In this document: positions 46,057 to 55,166 of the stretch, one piece after another
Layout of the letters: each line of letters starts with the position of its first letter
Position numbering within the stretch: position 1 is the stretch's first letter
Source: JAJECS01 sp965219705
GTDB lineage: Bacteria > Chloroflexota > UBA11872
DNA: 64,000 nucleotides
NCBI GenBank assembly: GCA_965219705.1
Contig: OZ244789.1
Span: 930,001 to 994,000, forward strand
Reading direction: 5' to 3'
Translations under genes and position numbers: made by a program
The notes under the pieces: model-generated
What the model was told of the DNA's origin: nothing
Seen by the model: the letters and a program-made list of their open reading frames with translations, nothing else
Database searches by the model: none

Positions 46057-47982
46057 GTGAACGGGCCGACCCACGGCCGGCATCCGCTAGAGGGCCTGTT
46101 CGGCGCGGGCGGCGTCCTGTCGCGGTTGCTCCCCGGATACGAGACCCGCGCGTGCCAGCTGCAGATGGCCCAGTTCGTGGAAGGGGCGCTCGAGACCGGA
46201 CAGCATGCGCTGGTCGAAGCCGGGACGGGCACCGGCAAGTCGCTGGCCTACCTGGCGCCGCTGCTGCGAGCGAAATCGCAAGCCATCGTGAGCACCGCGA
46301 CCAAAGCGCTGCAAGATCAACTCTGGTTCCACGACCTGCCGCTGGCCGCCCGTCTGACGGGGCTCTCGCCTGCCGTGGCGCGCTTGAAAGGCCGCGCGAA
46401 CTATCTCTGCCTGCTGTCGTTCGAGCATCAGGCGCGGATGCCGGACGCGGCGATCGCCGGGCACATGGCCTCGGTGCGCGCCTGGGCGAGTCGCACGGCC
46501 AGCGGCGACATGGACGAGCTGGGTGATGGGGCGGCGCCGGTCGTGCGCGCGACCCTGACCCGAGGAACCGAAACGTGCGAGGGCCGCCTGTGCCCACACG
46601 TGCGCGAGTGCTGGGCCGAGAAGGCGCGAGCGCAGGCCGCCGAAGCCCAGATCGTCATCACCAATCACCATCTGGTCCTCGTCGACGCGAAGCTCCGGTC
46701 GGTGGGCGACGAGGACGGAAGCGGCATGCCGCTTCCCCAGGGGGCGCCGGCGGTGCTGGACGAGGCGCATACCCTCGAGGACGCGGCGACCTCGGTCTTC
46801 GCGGCCGAGATCGACGCCGGTCGCGCATCCCGCACGCTCAACACGCCGCGGGTCATCGACGCGGTTGGCCGCGGGCGCGCCAGCACGGTGCGAGCGGCGC
46901 TGGAGGCGTCCACGGCGGCTTTCGCCCAGGTCGAGCGCACGCTGGGGGCGGGACGCACGCCAATCGTCGAGGAGGTCCCCGCCGGGGTCCGACTGGCGGA
47001 GCTGGCGACGGATCTGGCCGAGGCGGCCGGCGAGGTTGCCGACGGCGAGGAACGGGCCTGGCTGAGCCGCCGGCTGCGTGAGCTGGCGATGGACGCGGAC
47101 CGCGTCTTTCGCGTCGGCGATCCGGATTGGGTGCACTACGCGGAGCGGTCGGACGAGCGCGGCGTCGTCGCGACTGCCGCGCCGATCGACGTTTCCGCGA
47201 CCTTTCAGCAGCTGGTGGCGGATCGGCGGCAGGTCATCGGCACGTCGGCGACGCTCACCGTCGGCGGCTCCTTCGCCTATACCGCCGATCGGCTTGGCCT
47301 GGCCGGCGCGGAGGGGATGGTCACCGAGCCGGCGTTCGACTACAGCCGCCAGGCCCTGCTGTATCTGCCACGCGATATTCCACCACCGCCGACCGGCGGC
47401 TATGCCTCGGAGGAGTACGCCAGCGCCGTTGCCAGCCACATCGAGGCGCTGGTGCAAGCCTCGGGGGGCGGGGCGTTTTGCCTGTTCACCAGCCACCGAG
47501 CGCTGCGCGACGCGTGGCGGCGGCTGTCGGGACGGCTGGAGTATCCGGTGTTGCGCCAAGGCCAGGCACCGACGCCGGCGCTGCTCGACCAGTTCCGCGC
47601 AGCCGGCAACGCCGTACTGTTTGGCACGCGGTCGTTCTGGGAAGGCGTGGACGTGCCGGGCGACGCGCTCAGCCTGGTGATCATCACGCGATTGCCGTTC
47701 GCCGTGCCGGACGATCCGGTCATCGCCGCGCGCACGGATCGCCTGCGCGCGGAAGGCCGCGATTGGTTTGGCGAGTTTGCCCTGCCGCGCGCCACGCTGC
47801 TGCTCAAGCAAGGCGTCGGGCGCCTGATCCGCTCATCCCAGGACCGCGGCGTGGTGGCCATCCTGGATCGCAGGCTGACCACCCGCCGCTACGGCGCCCT
47901 GGTGCTGGACTCGCTGCCGCCCGCGCGGCGCACCGCCGACCTTGGCGACGTCTACCGCTTCTTCAGCGCACGCGGCCGCTAG
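46057..47982 (+). CDS. DinG/YoaA-like ATP-dependent DNA helicase
   Basis: The 641-residue protein starts at a GTG (46057), the first start before conserved sequence. It is an XPD/DinG-type superfamily 2 helicase, with Walker A EAGTGTGKS, the DEAH box LDEAHTLED and late motif LLKQGVGRLIRS. A cysteine set, CLLSFE preceded by RANYL and CEGRLCPHVRECW, matches a [4Fe-4S] domain. Such helicases unwind forked or damaged DNA 5' to 3'. No exonuclease domain is present. Its 3' end overlaps the convergent SIMPL gene by four bases. Confidence 0.9.
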   Translation: MNGPTHGRHPLEGLFGAGGVLSRLLPGYETRACQLQMAQFVEGALETGQHALVEAGTGTGKSLAYLAPLLRAKSQAIVSTATKALQDQLWFHDLPLAARLTGLSPAVARLKGRANYLCLLSFEHQARMPDAAIAGHMASVRAWASRTASGDMDELGDGAAPVVRATLTRGTETCEGRLCPHVRECWAEKARAQAAEAQIVITNHHLVLVDAKLRSVGDEDGSGMPLPQGAPAVLDEAHTLEDAATSVFAAEIDAGRASRTLNTPRVIDAVGRGRASTVRAALEASTAAFAQVERTLGAGRTPIVEEVPAGVRLAELATDLAEAAGEVADGEERAWLSRRLRELAMDADRVFRVGDPDWVHYAERSDERGVVATAAPIDVSATFQQLVADRRQVIGTSATLTVGGSFAYTADRLGLAGAEGMVTEPAFDYSRQALLYLPRDIPPPPTGGYASEEYASAVASHIEALVQASGGGAFCLFTSHRALRDAWRRLSGRLEYPVLRQGQAPTPALLDQFRAAGNAVLFGTRSFWEGVDVPGDALSLVIITRLPFAVPDDPVIAARTDRLRAEGRDWFGEFALPRATLLLKQGVGRLIRSSQDRGVVAILDRRLTTRRYGALVLDSLPPARRTADLGDVYRFFSARGR

Positions 47983-48770
47983 CTCTCCTCCGAATCGCTG
48001 TCCTCGGAGTCGGCGTCGCCGTCCTCGTCCGCCAGCTCAATGTCGAACACGATGTTCACGGACACGCGGATGGTGAAGTCGCCGGGGGAAACCGGCACGC
48101 TTGCGCCACCGGACTCCAACGCGACCGCTCGCTCAACGCGGACCTGCTGCGGGAAGCCGCCCGAGATCTCGGCGACATGCCGCGGGCTGCCGACCGTGAC
48201 GCCCAGGCGCTCCGCCAGCTGCTCGGCCTTGGCAACGGCGTTGTCGACGGCAGCGTCGCGCGCCGCTTCTTCCAGCGCCTGCGTGTCTTCGACACCGAAG
48301 CTGATGCCGCGGACGTTGTTGGCGCCCGCCGCCAGCGCCGCGCCCAGCACGTCGCCGGTCATGTCAATGTCCCGTACCCGCACCGTGATCTGGTTGACCA
48401 CGTGGTAGCGGAAGTCGCCGGTCGGCCCGTCTTCGTCATAGATCTGCTCGACCCACATGTTGAAGCTGCGCGTCTGGATGTCGTCCTCGGCGATCTCCAG
48501 ATCGATCAACGCCTCGATCACGCTGTCCATGGCGGTGGTGTTGTCGTCAATGGCGACCGTCGGGTCTTCGTCGATCGTCTCAACCCCGAGCTCGATGTCG
48601 GCGATATCCGGGGCAGCGGACGCCACGCCATCGCCATTCACCGTTAGGGTGCGCGGCGCCTCGGAGGAAGCCGCTTCATCCGATGACGCGCCGACGACGG
48701 CGACGCTGCCGATGACCGCCGCCAGCGCCAGGATGGCTATGGCCAGTGAGACTCGTGCCCGGTCCAGCAT
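47979..48770 (-). CDS. SIMPL (DUF541) domain protein, exported
   Basis: The ATG at 48768-48770 follows AAGGAG and gives 263 residues. Residues 1-27 form a signal peptide or anchor (LAIAILALAAVIGSVAVVGA). The SIMPL domain covers about 40-245: LTVNGDGVASAAPDIADIELGV, the central IDLEIAEDDIQTRSF, and the C-terminal FTIRVSVNIVFDIEL. The last 20 residues are almost wholly Asp, Glu and Ser. The family is periplasmic or surface exposed with poorly known function. It stands alone. Confidence 0.9.
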   Translation of the reverse strand: MLDRARVSLAIAILALAAVIGSVAVVGASSDEAASSEAPRTLTVNGDGVASAAPDIADIELGVETIDEDPTVAIDDNTTAMDSVIEALIDLEIAEDDIQTRSFNMWVEQIYDEDGPTGDFRYHVVNQITVRVRDIDMTGDVLGAALAAGANNVRGISFGVEDTQALEEAARDAAVDNAVAKAEQLAERLGVTVGSPRHVAEISGGFPQQVRVERAVALESGGASVPVSPGDFTIRVSVNIVFDIELADEDGDADSEDSDSEES

Positions 48771-48951
48771 TTCCAACTCCTTCGGTGGAAAACGGCACGA
48801 CGCCGTCCACATGAGAGTACGCGCCACGGTCGCATATCGTTCCCATGTTCGTCGGGAACGCCACACAACGTCGACGCAGCTATCGGCAACGAGCTGAGGA
48901 ACGCGCAGGGCGCTGCCTCGCCCTGCCGCTCAGCGACTTAGGGCGACGGCT

Positions 48952-49176
48952 CTAGCAGCCGCAGGAACCGCCGCAGCAGCTTGACCCGGCGTCATACGCG
49001 GGCTGCGATTCAGCGCCGCCGGACGACGAAGCGCCAACCATGGCCAGCGCGTGGTAGACGCGGCGCACGCGCTGGCTGTGACAGCTGGTGCAGACGACAG
49101 GGCTCTCATCCGTCATGCTGCGGCGAATATCAAACACATCGCCGCACTGCTGACATTCGTAGGTGTACGCAGGCAT
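48952..49176 (-). CDS. FmdB-type zinc-ribbon protein 2
   Basis: The 74-residue protein starts MPAYTYECQQCG, the usual FmdB start. CQQC and CTSC form the zinc ribbon. The tail is Gly/Ser-rich with CCGGSCGC at the end, extra cysteines not needed for a ribbon, which may bind a metal. The gene is divergent from apt with 133 bp between starts. Function unknown, perhaps a regulator as for other FmdB proteins. Confidence 0.85.
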   Translation of the reverse strand: MPAYTYECQQCGDVFDIRRSMTDESPVVCTSCHSQRVRRVYHALAMVGASSSGGAESQPAYDAGSSCCGGSCGC

Positions 49177-49309
49177 GCAAGTCCTCGAGGCTGGGCCGTC
49201 GGCGCCAAAGTATACGCCTGTCGCCGGTGGGCTCGGGGGGCGTGCCATGATGCCGCCTCGGTGCCAACATGGGCCGCCGTTCGGCGCGAGGGCGGCCGAG
49301 GAGATTGCC

Positions 49310-49831
49310 ATGCCCATGGACTTGGAAGAGTTCATTCGCGACGTTCCGGATTTCCCCAAGCCCGGAATCATGTTCAAGGACATCACGCCGCTGCTGCGGC
49401 ATCCGGCCGCGCTGCGAGAGGCCGTCAACCGGCTCGTGGCGCCCTACATCGCAGCGCCGCCGGACGTGCTGGTGGCGGTCGAGGCGCGGGGATTCCTCTT
49501 CGCGGCGGCCGCGGCCGTGCAACTGGGCTGCGGCGTGGTGCCGGTGCGCAAGCCGGGGAAGCTGCCCGCGGCGACCAACCAGATCACCTACGAGCTGGAA
49601 TATGGCAGCGACGCGCTGGAAATCCACAGTGACGCGCTGCAAGCCGGTGATCGCGTGGTGGTGATCGACGACCTGCTCGCAACCGGAGGGACCACCGCGG
49701 CTGCGGTGCAGCTCGTGCGTGAGATCGGCGGCGAGGTCGTCGGCAGCGCGTTCCTGATCGAGCTCGTATTCCTCAACGGCCGGGCGCAGCTGGACGATCA
49801 CCCCGTGCACAGCGTGATTCGCATCGAGTGA
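49310..49831 (+). CDS. apt: Adenine phosphoribosyltransferase
   Basis: Apt salvages adenine to AMP with PRPP. The ATG at 49310, preceded by GAGGAGA, gives 173 residues that start with the family sequence DVPDFPKPGIMFKDITPLL. The PRPP-binding loop is VVVIDDLLATGGTTAAA. The end overlaps the glycosylase gene by four bases (GTGA). A longer ORF upstream is not supported. Confidence 0.96.
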   Translation: MPMDLEEFIRDVPDFPKPGIMFKDITPLLRHPAALREAVNRLVAPYIAAPPDVLVAVEARGFLFAAAAAVQLGCGVVPVRKPGKLPAATNQITYELEYGSDALEIHSDALQAGDRVVVIDDLLATGGTTAAAVQLVREIGGEVVGSAFLIELVFLNGRAQLDDHPVHSVIRIE

Positions 49832-50517
49832 ACCTGCCGTCGCCGGCGGAGCTGGCCGCCGGGCTGGATCCGCTGCTGGACGCGCTGGCGGAGCACTTTG
49901 GCCCGCAGCGCTGGTGGACCACGACCGAGCCCTTCGAGGTGATCGCCGGCGCGCTGCTGGTGCAGAACACGGCATGGACCGGTGCGGCCAAGGCCATCGA
50001 GAATCTTCGAGCCAGCGGCGCGCTGTCGATCGAGGGGGTTCTCGGACTGGACGAGCTCCAGTGCCAGGAGCTGGTGCGCCCCAGCGGGTCCTTCCGGCAG
50101 AAAACGGCCAAGCTGCGGGCGTTCGCCACACATGTGCGGCACGAGCACGACGGCGACCTGGCCCGCATGCTGCGCGCCCCGATGGCGCCGCTGCGGCGCG
50201 AGCTGCTCGACATCTGGGGCGTCGGACCGGAGACCGCCGACGCCATCCTGCTCTACGCGGCGCGTCAGCCGAGCTTCGTGGTGGACACGTACACGCAGCG
50301 GGCCCTGGAGCGTCTGGGCGTCATTCCAACCGGCGTACCGCGGGCGGCGCTGCGCACGCTGCTCTTGGCGGCCTTTCCCGCGGATGCGGCGCAGCTCGCG
50401 GAGCACCACGCCCTGTTCGTGCGGCTTGGCAAGGCGCATTGCCGCACGACGCCGGACTGCGCCCCGTGCCCGCTGCTGCTGGGCTGCCGCTACGGCAGCG
50501 GCGGGCGCGTGCGGTAG
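49828..50517 (+). CDS. EndoIII-like HhH-GPD DNA glycosylase
   Basis: The 229-residue protein has a helix-hairpin-helix and GPD region (LLDIWGVGPETADAILLYA) and the catalytic aspartate in FVVDTYTQRAL. The catalytic lysine of Nth (GRKTA) is a glutamate here (GPETA), so it is probably a monofunctional base glycosylase without AP-lyase activity. A [4Fe-4S] cluster is expected at CRTTPDCAPCPLLLGC. It starts at a GTG within apt's stop. Substrate specificity (3-methyladenine or mismatched T) is unknown. Confidence 0.85.
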   Translation: MNLPSPAELAAGLDPLLDALAEHFGPQRWWTTTEPFEVIAGALLVQNTAWTGAAKAIENLRASGALSIEGVLGLDELQCQELVRPSGSFRQKTAKLRAFATHVRHEHDGDLARMLRAPMAPLRRELLDIWGVGPETADAILLYAARQPSFVVDTYTQRALERLGVIPTGVPRAALRTLLLAAFPADAAQLAEHHALFVRLGKAHCRTTPDCAPCPLLLGCRYGSGGRVR

Positions 50518-50611
50518 GCGGTCGCATTCCCAACGTGTGCTGCTGGGGGTGGCAAATTTCCCGCCGCGACTGCCACGGAGCCCCCGAGGTGCCATTTGTA
50601 TGTTGCGACAG

Positions 50612-50761
50612 CCTCACCACGTGGCCGGGTGGTGAGGTGGGCGCGAGGGGCGCGTCGACTGTCATTAGGCGAGCCCGGGTGACCGGGCGGCGCCGTTTCG
50701 GAGTAGGACACCCCTCGCGCCGCGGTGTCGCTCCGAACAGATACACGGGCTTCGAGGCCCG
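50612..50761 (+). ncRNA. Candidate bridge RNA of the IS110-family element
   Basis: Four hairpins lie in a row between the glycosylase stop and the transposase start: 50612-50637 (9-bp stem CCTCACCAC, 8-base loop), 50673-50688 (GCCCGG stem, GTGA loop), 50699-50735 (CGGAG and GACACC stems with a 3-base bulge) and 50746-50761 (CGGGC stem). IS110-group elements encode a bridge RNA of this kind upstream of the recombinase to pair with donor and target DNA. Exact ends and guide loops were not determined. Confidence 0.5.
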
Positions 50762-50811
50762 CATTGGCAAGTGTGGAGGACCCCATCAGCATACGCGCCA
50801 GGGAGGCGACC

Positions 50812-51753
50812 ATGGATCGAGTGGCCGGGATCGATGTGGGCAAGGCGAGCCTGGACGTGTCGCTGGCGGGAGGGCCCGTGCGGCAGTTTGCCAACACGGC
50901 GGAGGGGCGGCGCCCGTTGCTCCAGTGGCTGGGCGAGCAGGACGTCACGGTGGCGGTGTGCGAGCCCACGGGTGGGTACGAACGCCCGCTGGTCGGCGAC
51001 TTGCAGGCGGTGGGATTGCCGGTGGTGGTGGCGCACCCCACGCGGGTGCGGGCCTTTGCGCGGGTCTGCGGCACCGAGGCGAAGACGGACCTGCTGGACG
51101 CGCACGTGCTGGCGCGCTATGGCGCGGCGGTGCCCACGGTCGCGACGCCGCCGCCAGACCCGGCGCGGACCGCCCTGCGCGACCTCGTGAGTCGCCGCCG
51201 CCAACTGGTGGAGACCCGCGTGCAGGAGAAGAATCGCCGGGACAAAGGGCTGACGCGGGCGGTGGCCCAGTCGACCCGCCGGCATATCGCCTGGCTGGAC
51301 CGGGAGATCGCCCGGCTGGAGGCGCAGATCCAGCAGGCGGTGGCCGACAGCCCGGAGTTGGCGCGCCGGACGCAGCTCTATCGCAGCGTGCGCGGAGTGG
51401 GCGAAGTGACGGCGGCCACCCTCACGGCCTATCTGCCCGAGCTGGGGCACATCTCCAGCCCGGCGCTGACGGCGCTGGTGGGGCTGGCGCCCTGGGCGCG
51501 CGACAGCGGGCGGCAGCGGGGTTATCGCGCCATTCGGGGTGGGCGCGGGACGGTGCGGCGCGCGTTGTACCTGGCGGCCTTGGCGGCCGTGCGCCACGCG
51601 GGGGAGCTGCAGCGGTTCTATCAGGGCCTGCGGGAGCGCGGCAAGCCGGGCAAAGTGGCCCTGGTCGCCGTGATGCGCAAGCTCCTGCTGCACCTCAACG
51701 CGGTGGCCCGCCGGGGCACCCCCTGGATCGAGGAACCCGCGCCCGCAGCCTAA
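50812..51753 (+). CDS. IS110-family DEDD recombinase
   Basis: The 313-residue protein has the IS110 N-terminal RuvC-like DEDD domain: D in GIDVGKASLDVSL, E in CEPTGGYERPL, and TDLLDAHVLARYG for the last two. The C-terminal Tnp20 domain has VRGVGEVTAATLTAYLPELG and the ALVGLAPWARDSGRQRG segment with the catalytic serine. An AGGGAGG ribosome-binding site precedes ATG 50812, though the frame is open upstream. Both domains are complete, so it may be active. Confidence 0.93.
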   Translation: MDRVAGIDVGKASLDVSLAGGPVRQFANTAEGRRPLLQWLGEQDVTVAVCEPTGGYERPLVGDLQAVGLPVVVAHPTRVRAFARVCGTEAKTDLLDAHVLARYGAAVPTVATPPPDPARTALRDLVSRRRQLVETRVQEKNRRDKGLTRAVAQSTRRHIAWLDREIARLEAQIQQAVADSPELARRTQLYRSVRGVGEVTAATLTAYLPELGHISSPALTALVGLAPWARDSGRQRGYRAIRGGRGTVRRALYLAALAAVRHAGELQRFYQGLRERGKPGKVALVAVMRKLLLHLNAVARRGTPWIEEPAPAA

Positions 51754-51778
51754 AAGCCCTTGACGGCCAACACAGATA

Positions 51779-51931
51779 CTTCGAGCGCAGCGAGAAATCT
51801 AAGACGCTCGTCCTCGGGCGCAGGGTGAAGCACTGGCACCCCGGACCTGGATGCCGGCCCAAGGCCGGCATATCGCCGACGCACACGGAGGTGGGCGCGA
51901 CGGCCGCAGATTCCTCGCGTGCGCTCGGAAT
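51779..51931. repeat. Cluster of REP-like palindromes downstream of IS110
   Basis: Three palindromes are seen. 51779-51801 is an inverted-orientation copy of a TTTCTCGCTGCGCTCGAA-like unit. 51851-51871 has ATGCCGGCC/GGCCGGCAT with loop CAA. 51910-51931 has ATTCC...GGAAT around TCGCGTGCGCTC, followed by GACC, and resembles the ATTCCCGC repeats elsewhere in the window. No gene lies in 51754-51999. Confidence 0.6.
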
Positions 51932-51999
51932 GACCGGAAACGGTCTGGCGGAAGGTCGAGACGACGCCAGGCGTCGCGGCTACGCCGGAAGCGGGCGGT

Positions 52000-53073
<1,074 letters not shown>

Positions 53074-53229
53074 GGTGATTCCGACGATACGTGCCGCGAT
53101 TTGGATGACCGTGCGCCTGCCGCAAGGCTAACCCGGCGGGCCGCGGATTCCCAACAGGTCGGCAGGCGGCGCTAGGCGGCAGTCCACGCCTACACTGGTG
53201 GGCCAATTGCTTGGGATGAGGACACTCCA

Positions 53230-54249
53230 ACGCGCGTCACCGTCATCGGTTCCGGGAGCTGGGGTACCACGCTGGCGGCGCTGGTGGCCGACGTTGGCGG
53301 CGCCTGCGTGCTCTGGGTCCACGACCCGATCGAGGCCGACGCGATGGCGCGCCGGCGCGAAAACACCCGATTCCTCCCCGGGATTCCGCTGCCCGACACG
53401 CTCACGATCACGCATGACGCTGCATTGGCCCTGGAGGGGGCCGAGGTGGTGGTGCTCGCGGTTCCCATGCGGCGGCTGGCGGAGAATCTGGAGCGCCTGG
53501 AGCGCACGCTGCCGGCCTCAGCCATCTTGGTGAGCGGTATAAAGGGCCTGGACCCGCCGACGGGCGCGCGAGTCTCGGAAGCCCTGACCGAGCTTGTGGG
53601 CAGCGATTTGACGGAGCGGTTCGCCGTGGTCTCGGGTCCGAATTTTGCGCGCGAGATCGCCGCCCGCGAGCCCTCGGCCACCGTCGTGGCGTCGGCGACG
53701 CCCGCAGTAGCGCGCACGGTCCAGCGAGCGTTGGGCGCGCCGTGGTTTCGCGCCTACACGAGTGACGACGTGATTGGCGTCGAGCTGGCAGGAGCGCTCA
53801 AGAACGTCATCGCCATCGGCGCGGGCATGGCCGACGGGCTGCGCTATGGTCAGAACGCCAAGGCGGGCTTGATGACGCGGGGGCTGGCCGAGGTGACCCG
53901 GCTCGGGGTCGCCGCCGGGGCGAATCCCCTGACCTTCAGCGGACTGGCCGGCGTGGGCGACCTCATTGCCACCTGCAACAGCGCCAAATCGCGCAACAAC
54001 TACGTGGGCAGCCAGCTGGCGCAAGGACGGTCGCTGGACGAGATCACCGCCCAAATGGTGATGGTGGCCGAGGGCGTGGAAGCGGCTCGTGGAGCGCTGC
54101 GGCTTGCGCAACGCCTGCAAGTGGAAATGCCCATCGTCGAGCTGATGAACGACGTGCTCTTCAACGGAGTGCCGGTGGCCGAGGCCGGCGATCGGCTCAT
54201 GTCCCGGGAAGCGAGCCACGAGCTGTGGGGGCTTGGGGCGGGGGACTAG
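53230..54249 (+). CDS. gpsA: Glycerol-3-phosphate dehydrogenase [NAD(P)+], non-AUG start
   Basis: GpsA makes sn-glycerol 3-phosphate for membrane lipids. The frame has the Rossmann motif VTVIGSGSWGTTLAALVA, later SGPNFAREI, GVELAGALKNVIAIGAG and SGLAGVGDLIATC. The first usual start (GTG 53284) would cut off the Rossmann glycines. The in-frame region from the stop at 53173 to 53281 has no ATG, GTG or TTG. An ACG at 53230 lies where the start belongs, seven bases after GAGGA, giving 339 residues. A single base change, sequencing error or genuine rare start are all possible. Confidence 0.85.
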   Translation, partial: TRVTVIGSGSWGTTLAALVADVGGACVLWVHDPIEADAMARRRENTRFLPGIPLPDTLTITHDAALALEGAEVVVLAVPMRRLAENLERLERTLPASAILVSGIKGLDPPTGARVSEALTELVGSDLTERFAVVSGPNFAREIAAREPSATVVASATPAVARTVQRALGAPWFRAYTSDDVIGVELAGALKNVIAIGAGMADGLRYGQNAKAGLMTRGLAEVTRLGVAAGANPLTFSGLAGVGDLIATCNSAKSRNNYVGSQLAQGRSLDEITAQMVMVAEGVEAARGALRLAQRLQVEMPIVELMNDVLFNGVPVAEAGDRLMSREASHELWGLGAGD

Positions 54250-54373
54250 CAACGGCTGGGCGGAGCGCTCGTGGCAAACCTCACGACGACGGCCGCTCGG
54301 TGGCGTACACTGACCCCACAACGGGCACCGGCTGCCGGCCGGAATATCCCGAAACGCGAAGGGGGTGATCCGT

Positions 54374-54427
54374 ATGGGTGATGCCAGTCCGAACAGTCCC
54401 CGAACGGAGAAGGTGCGCGCGAGTTAG
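54374..54427 (+). CDS. 17-residue ORF with extended Shine-Dalgarno sequence
   Basis: The ORF (MGDASPNSPRTEKVRAS) is preceded by AAGGGGGTGATC (54359-54370), a 12-base near-perfect complement to the 3' end of 16S rRNA at optimal distance. It is followed 50 bases later by a strong bidirectional terminator. A possible -10 (TACACT) lies at 54306-54311. Coding is supported by the ribosome-binding site, not by homology. It could also be a leader or a small regulatory RNA. No function is proposed. Confidence 0.5.
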   Translation: MGDASPNSPRTEKVRAS

Positions 54428-54476
54428 CGTGAGCCTGCGCCCGCGGCCGACGGCTGCGGGCCTGACGTTCGGAGAC

Positions 54477-54512
54477 GCAGAAACGGCCCGCTACACGGCG
54501 GGCCGCTTCTGC
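54477..54512. terminator. Bidirectional terminator between small ORF and ridA
   Basis: A 15-position stem with one A/C mismatch (GCAGAAACGGCCCGC against GCGGGCCGCTTCTGC) and a six-base loop. The arms carry AGAA and TTCT, so it can work in both directions, for the short plus-strand ORF and the convergent ridA gene. Confidence 0.72.
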
Positions 54513-54532
54513 TTAACGGGCTCGACCGGACG

Positions 54533-54985
54533 CTACGCGTCGAGCTCGAAGACGGCTTCGATCTCCACCGGAATGTTGAGGGGCAGCGTGCTCGTGCCCA
54601 CCGCGGAGCGCGCGTGACGACCCGCGTCGCCGAACACCTCGACCATGAGGTCCGAGCAACCGTTGACTACCAAGTGAGCCTGATCCATGCCCGGCGCCAC
54701 GTTGACGAACCCGACGACCTTGACGACCTGCCGCACGCGGTCCAGCGAGCCGACGGCGTGCCGCACTTGGGCCAGGATGTTCAGCCCCGCGGCGCGGGCC
54801 GCGGCGGCGCCCTGCTCGACCGAATACTCGCGGCCAATCTGACCGCCGTCCCACCCGGCACCCGGCGGCTGGCCCGCGATCCAGAGTTGCGCGCCGCTGC
54901 GCACGGCCGGAACGTAGCTCGCCATGGGGCGCGGCGCCTCAGGCAGCACGATTCCGAGTTCGGTCAGACGTTGTTCATATGACAT
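54533..54985 (-). CDS. RidA/YjgF family protein
   Basis: The 150-residue protein starts MSYEQRLTELGIVLPEAP at the ATG 54983-54985. RidA proteins deaminate reactive enamines or imines, but members differ. Here GSLDRVRQVVKVVGFVNVAPG and the end RSAVGTSTLPLNIPVEIEAVFEL give the family arginine and glutamate in the usual trimer interface. It resembles the broader YjgF clade more than RidA itself. A -10-like TACAAT lies at 55022-55027 on the minus strand, about 30 bases upstream. Confidence 0.86.
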   Translation of the reverse strand: MSYEQRLTELGIVLPEAPRPMASYVPAVRSGAQLWIAGQPPGAGWDGGQIGREYSVEQGAAAARAAGLNILAQVRHAVGSLDRVRQVVKVVGFVNVAPGMDQAHLVVNGCSDLMVEVFGDAGRHARSAVGTSTLPLNIPVEIEAVFELDA

Positions 54986-55166
54986 GCGCGCGCCTTTTCT
55001 CGCGGCTATCCGCCGGCGCTGATTGTAGGCGGGCTTACGTTGCCAGTTTGGCTTACTCCTGGAACCGCTACCAGCCCCGAACTGTGTTGCAGGGCCTCGT
55101 TCCGACACCGGTCCTGGTCAGCGGTGTTTGGTTTTGGAGTCACTGCCCGTAGCTGTGACTTGACCC

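Larger units (their letters stand above)
50600..51800 (+). mobile_element. IS110-family element (approximate borders)
   Basis: A DEDD recombinase gene with an upstream structured noncoding region is the IS110-group layout. These elements lack terminal inverted repeats, so borders are approximate. Three REP-like palindromes lie at or just beyond the right side (51779-51931), and IS110-type elements often target such repeats. Confidence 0.65.

Noticed and set aside
50738..51778. Direct repeat ACAGATAC as IS110 ends
   Set aside because: Eight bases can recur by chance, and borders there would cut off the hairpin region expected in the left end.
54378..54617. 79-codon plus-strand ORF after gpsA
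   Set aside because: It runs through the bidirectional terminator and into ridA; the shorter ORF at 54374 has the ribosome-binding site.
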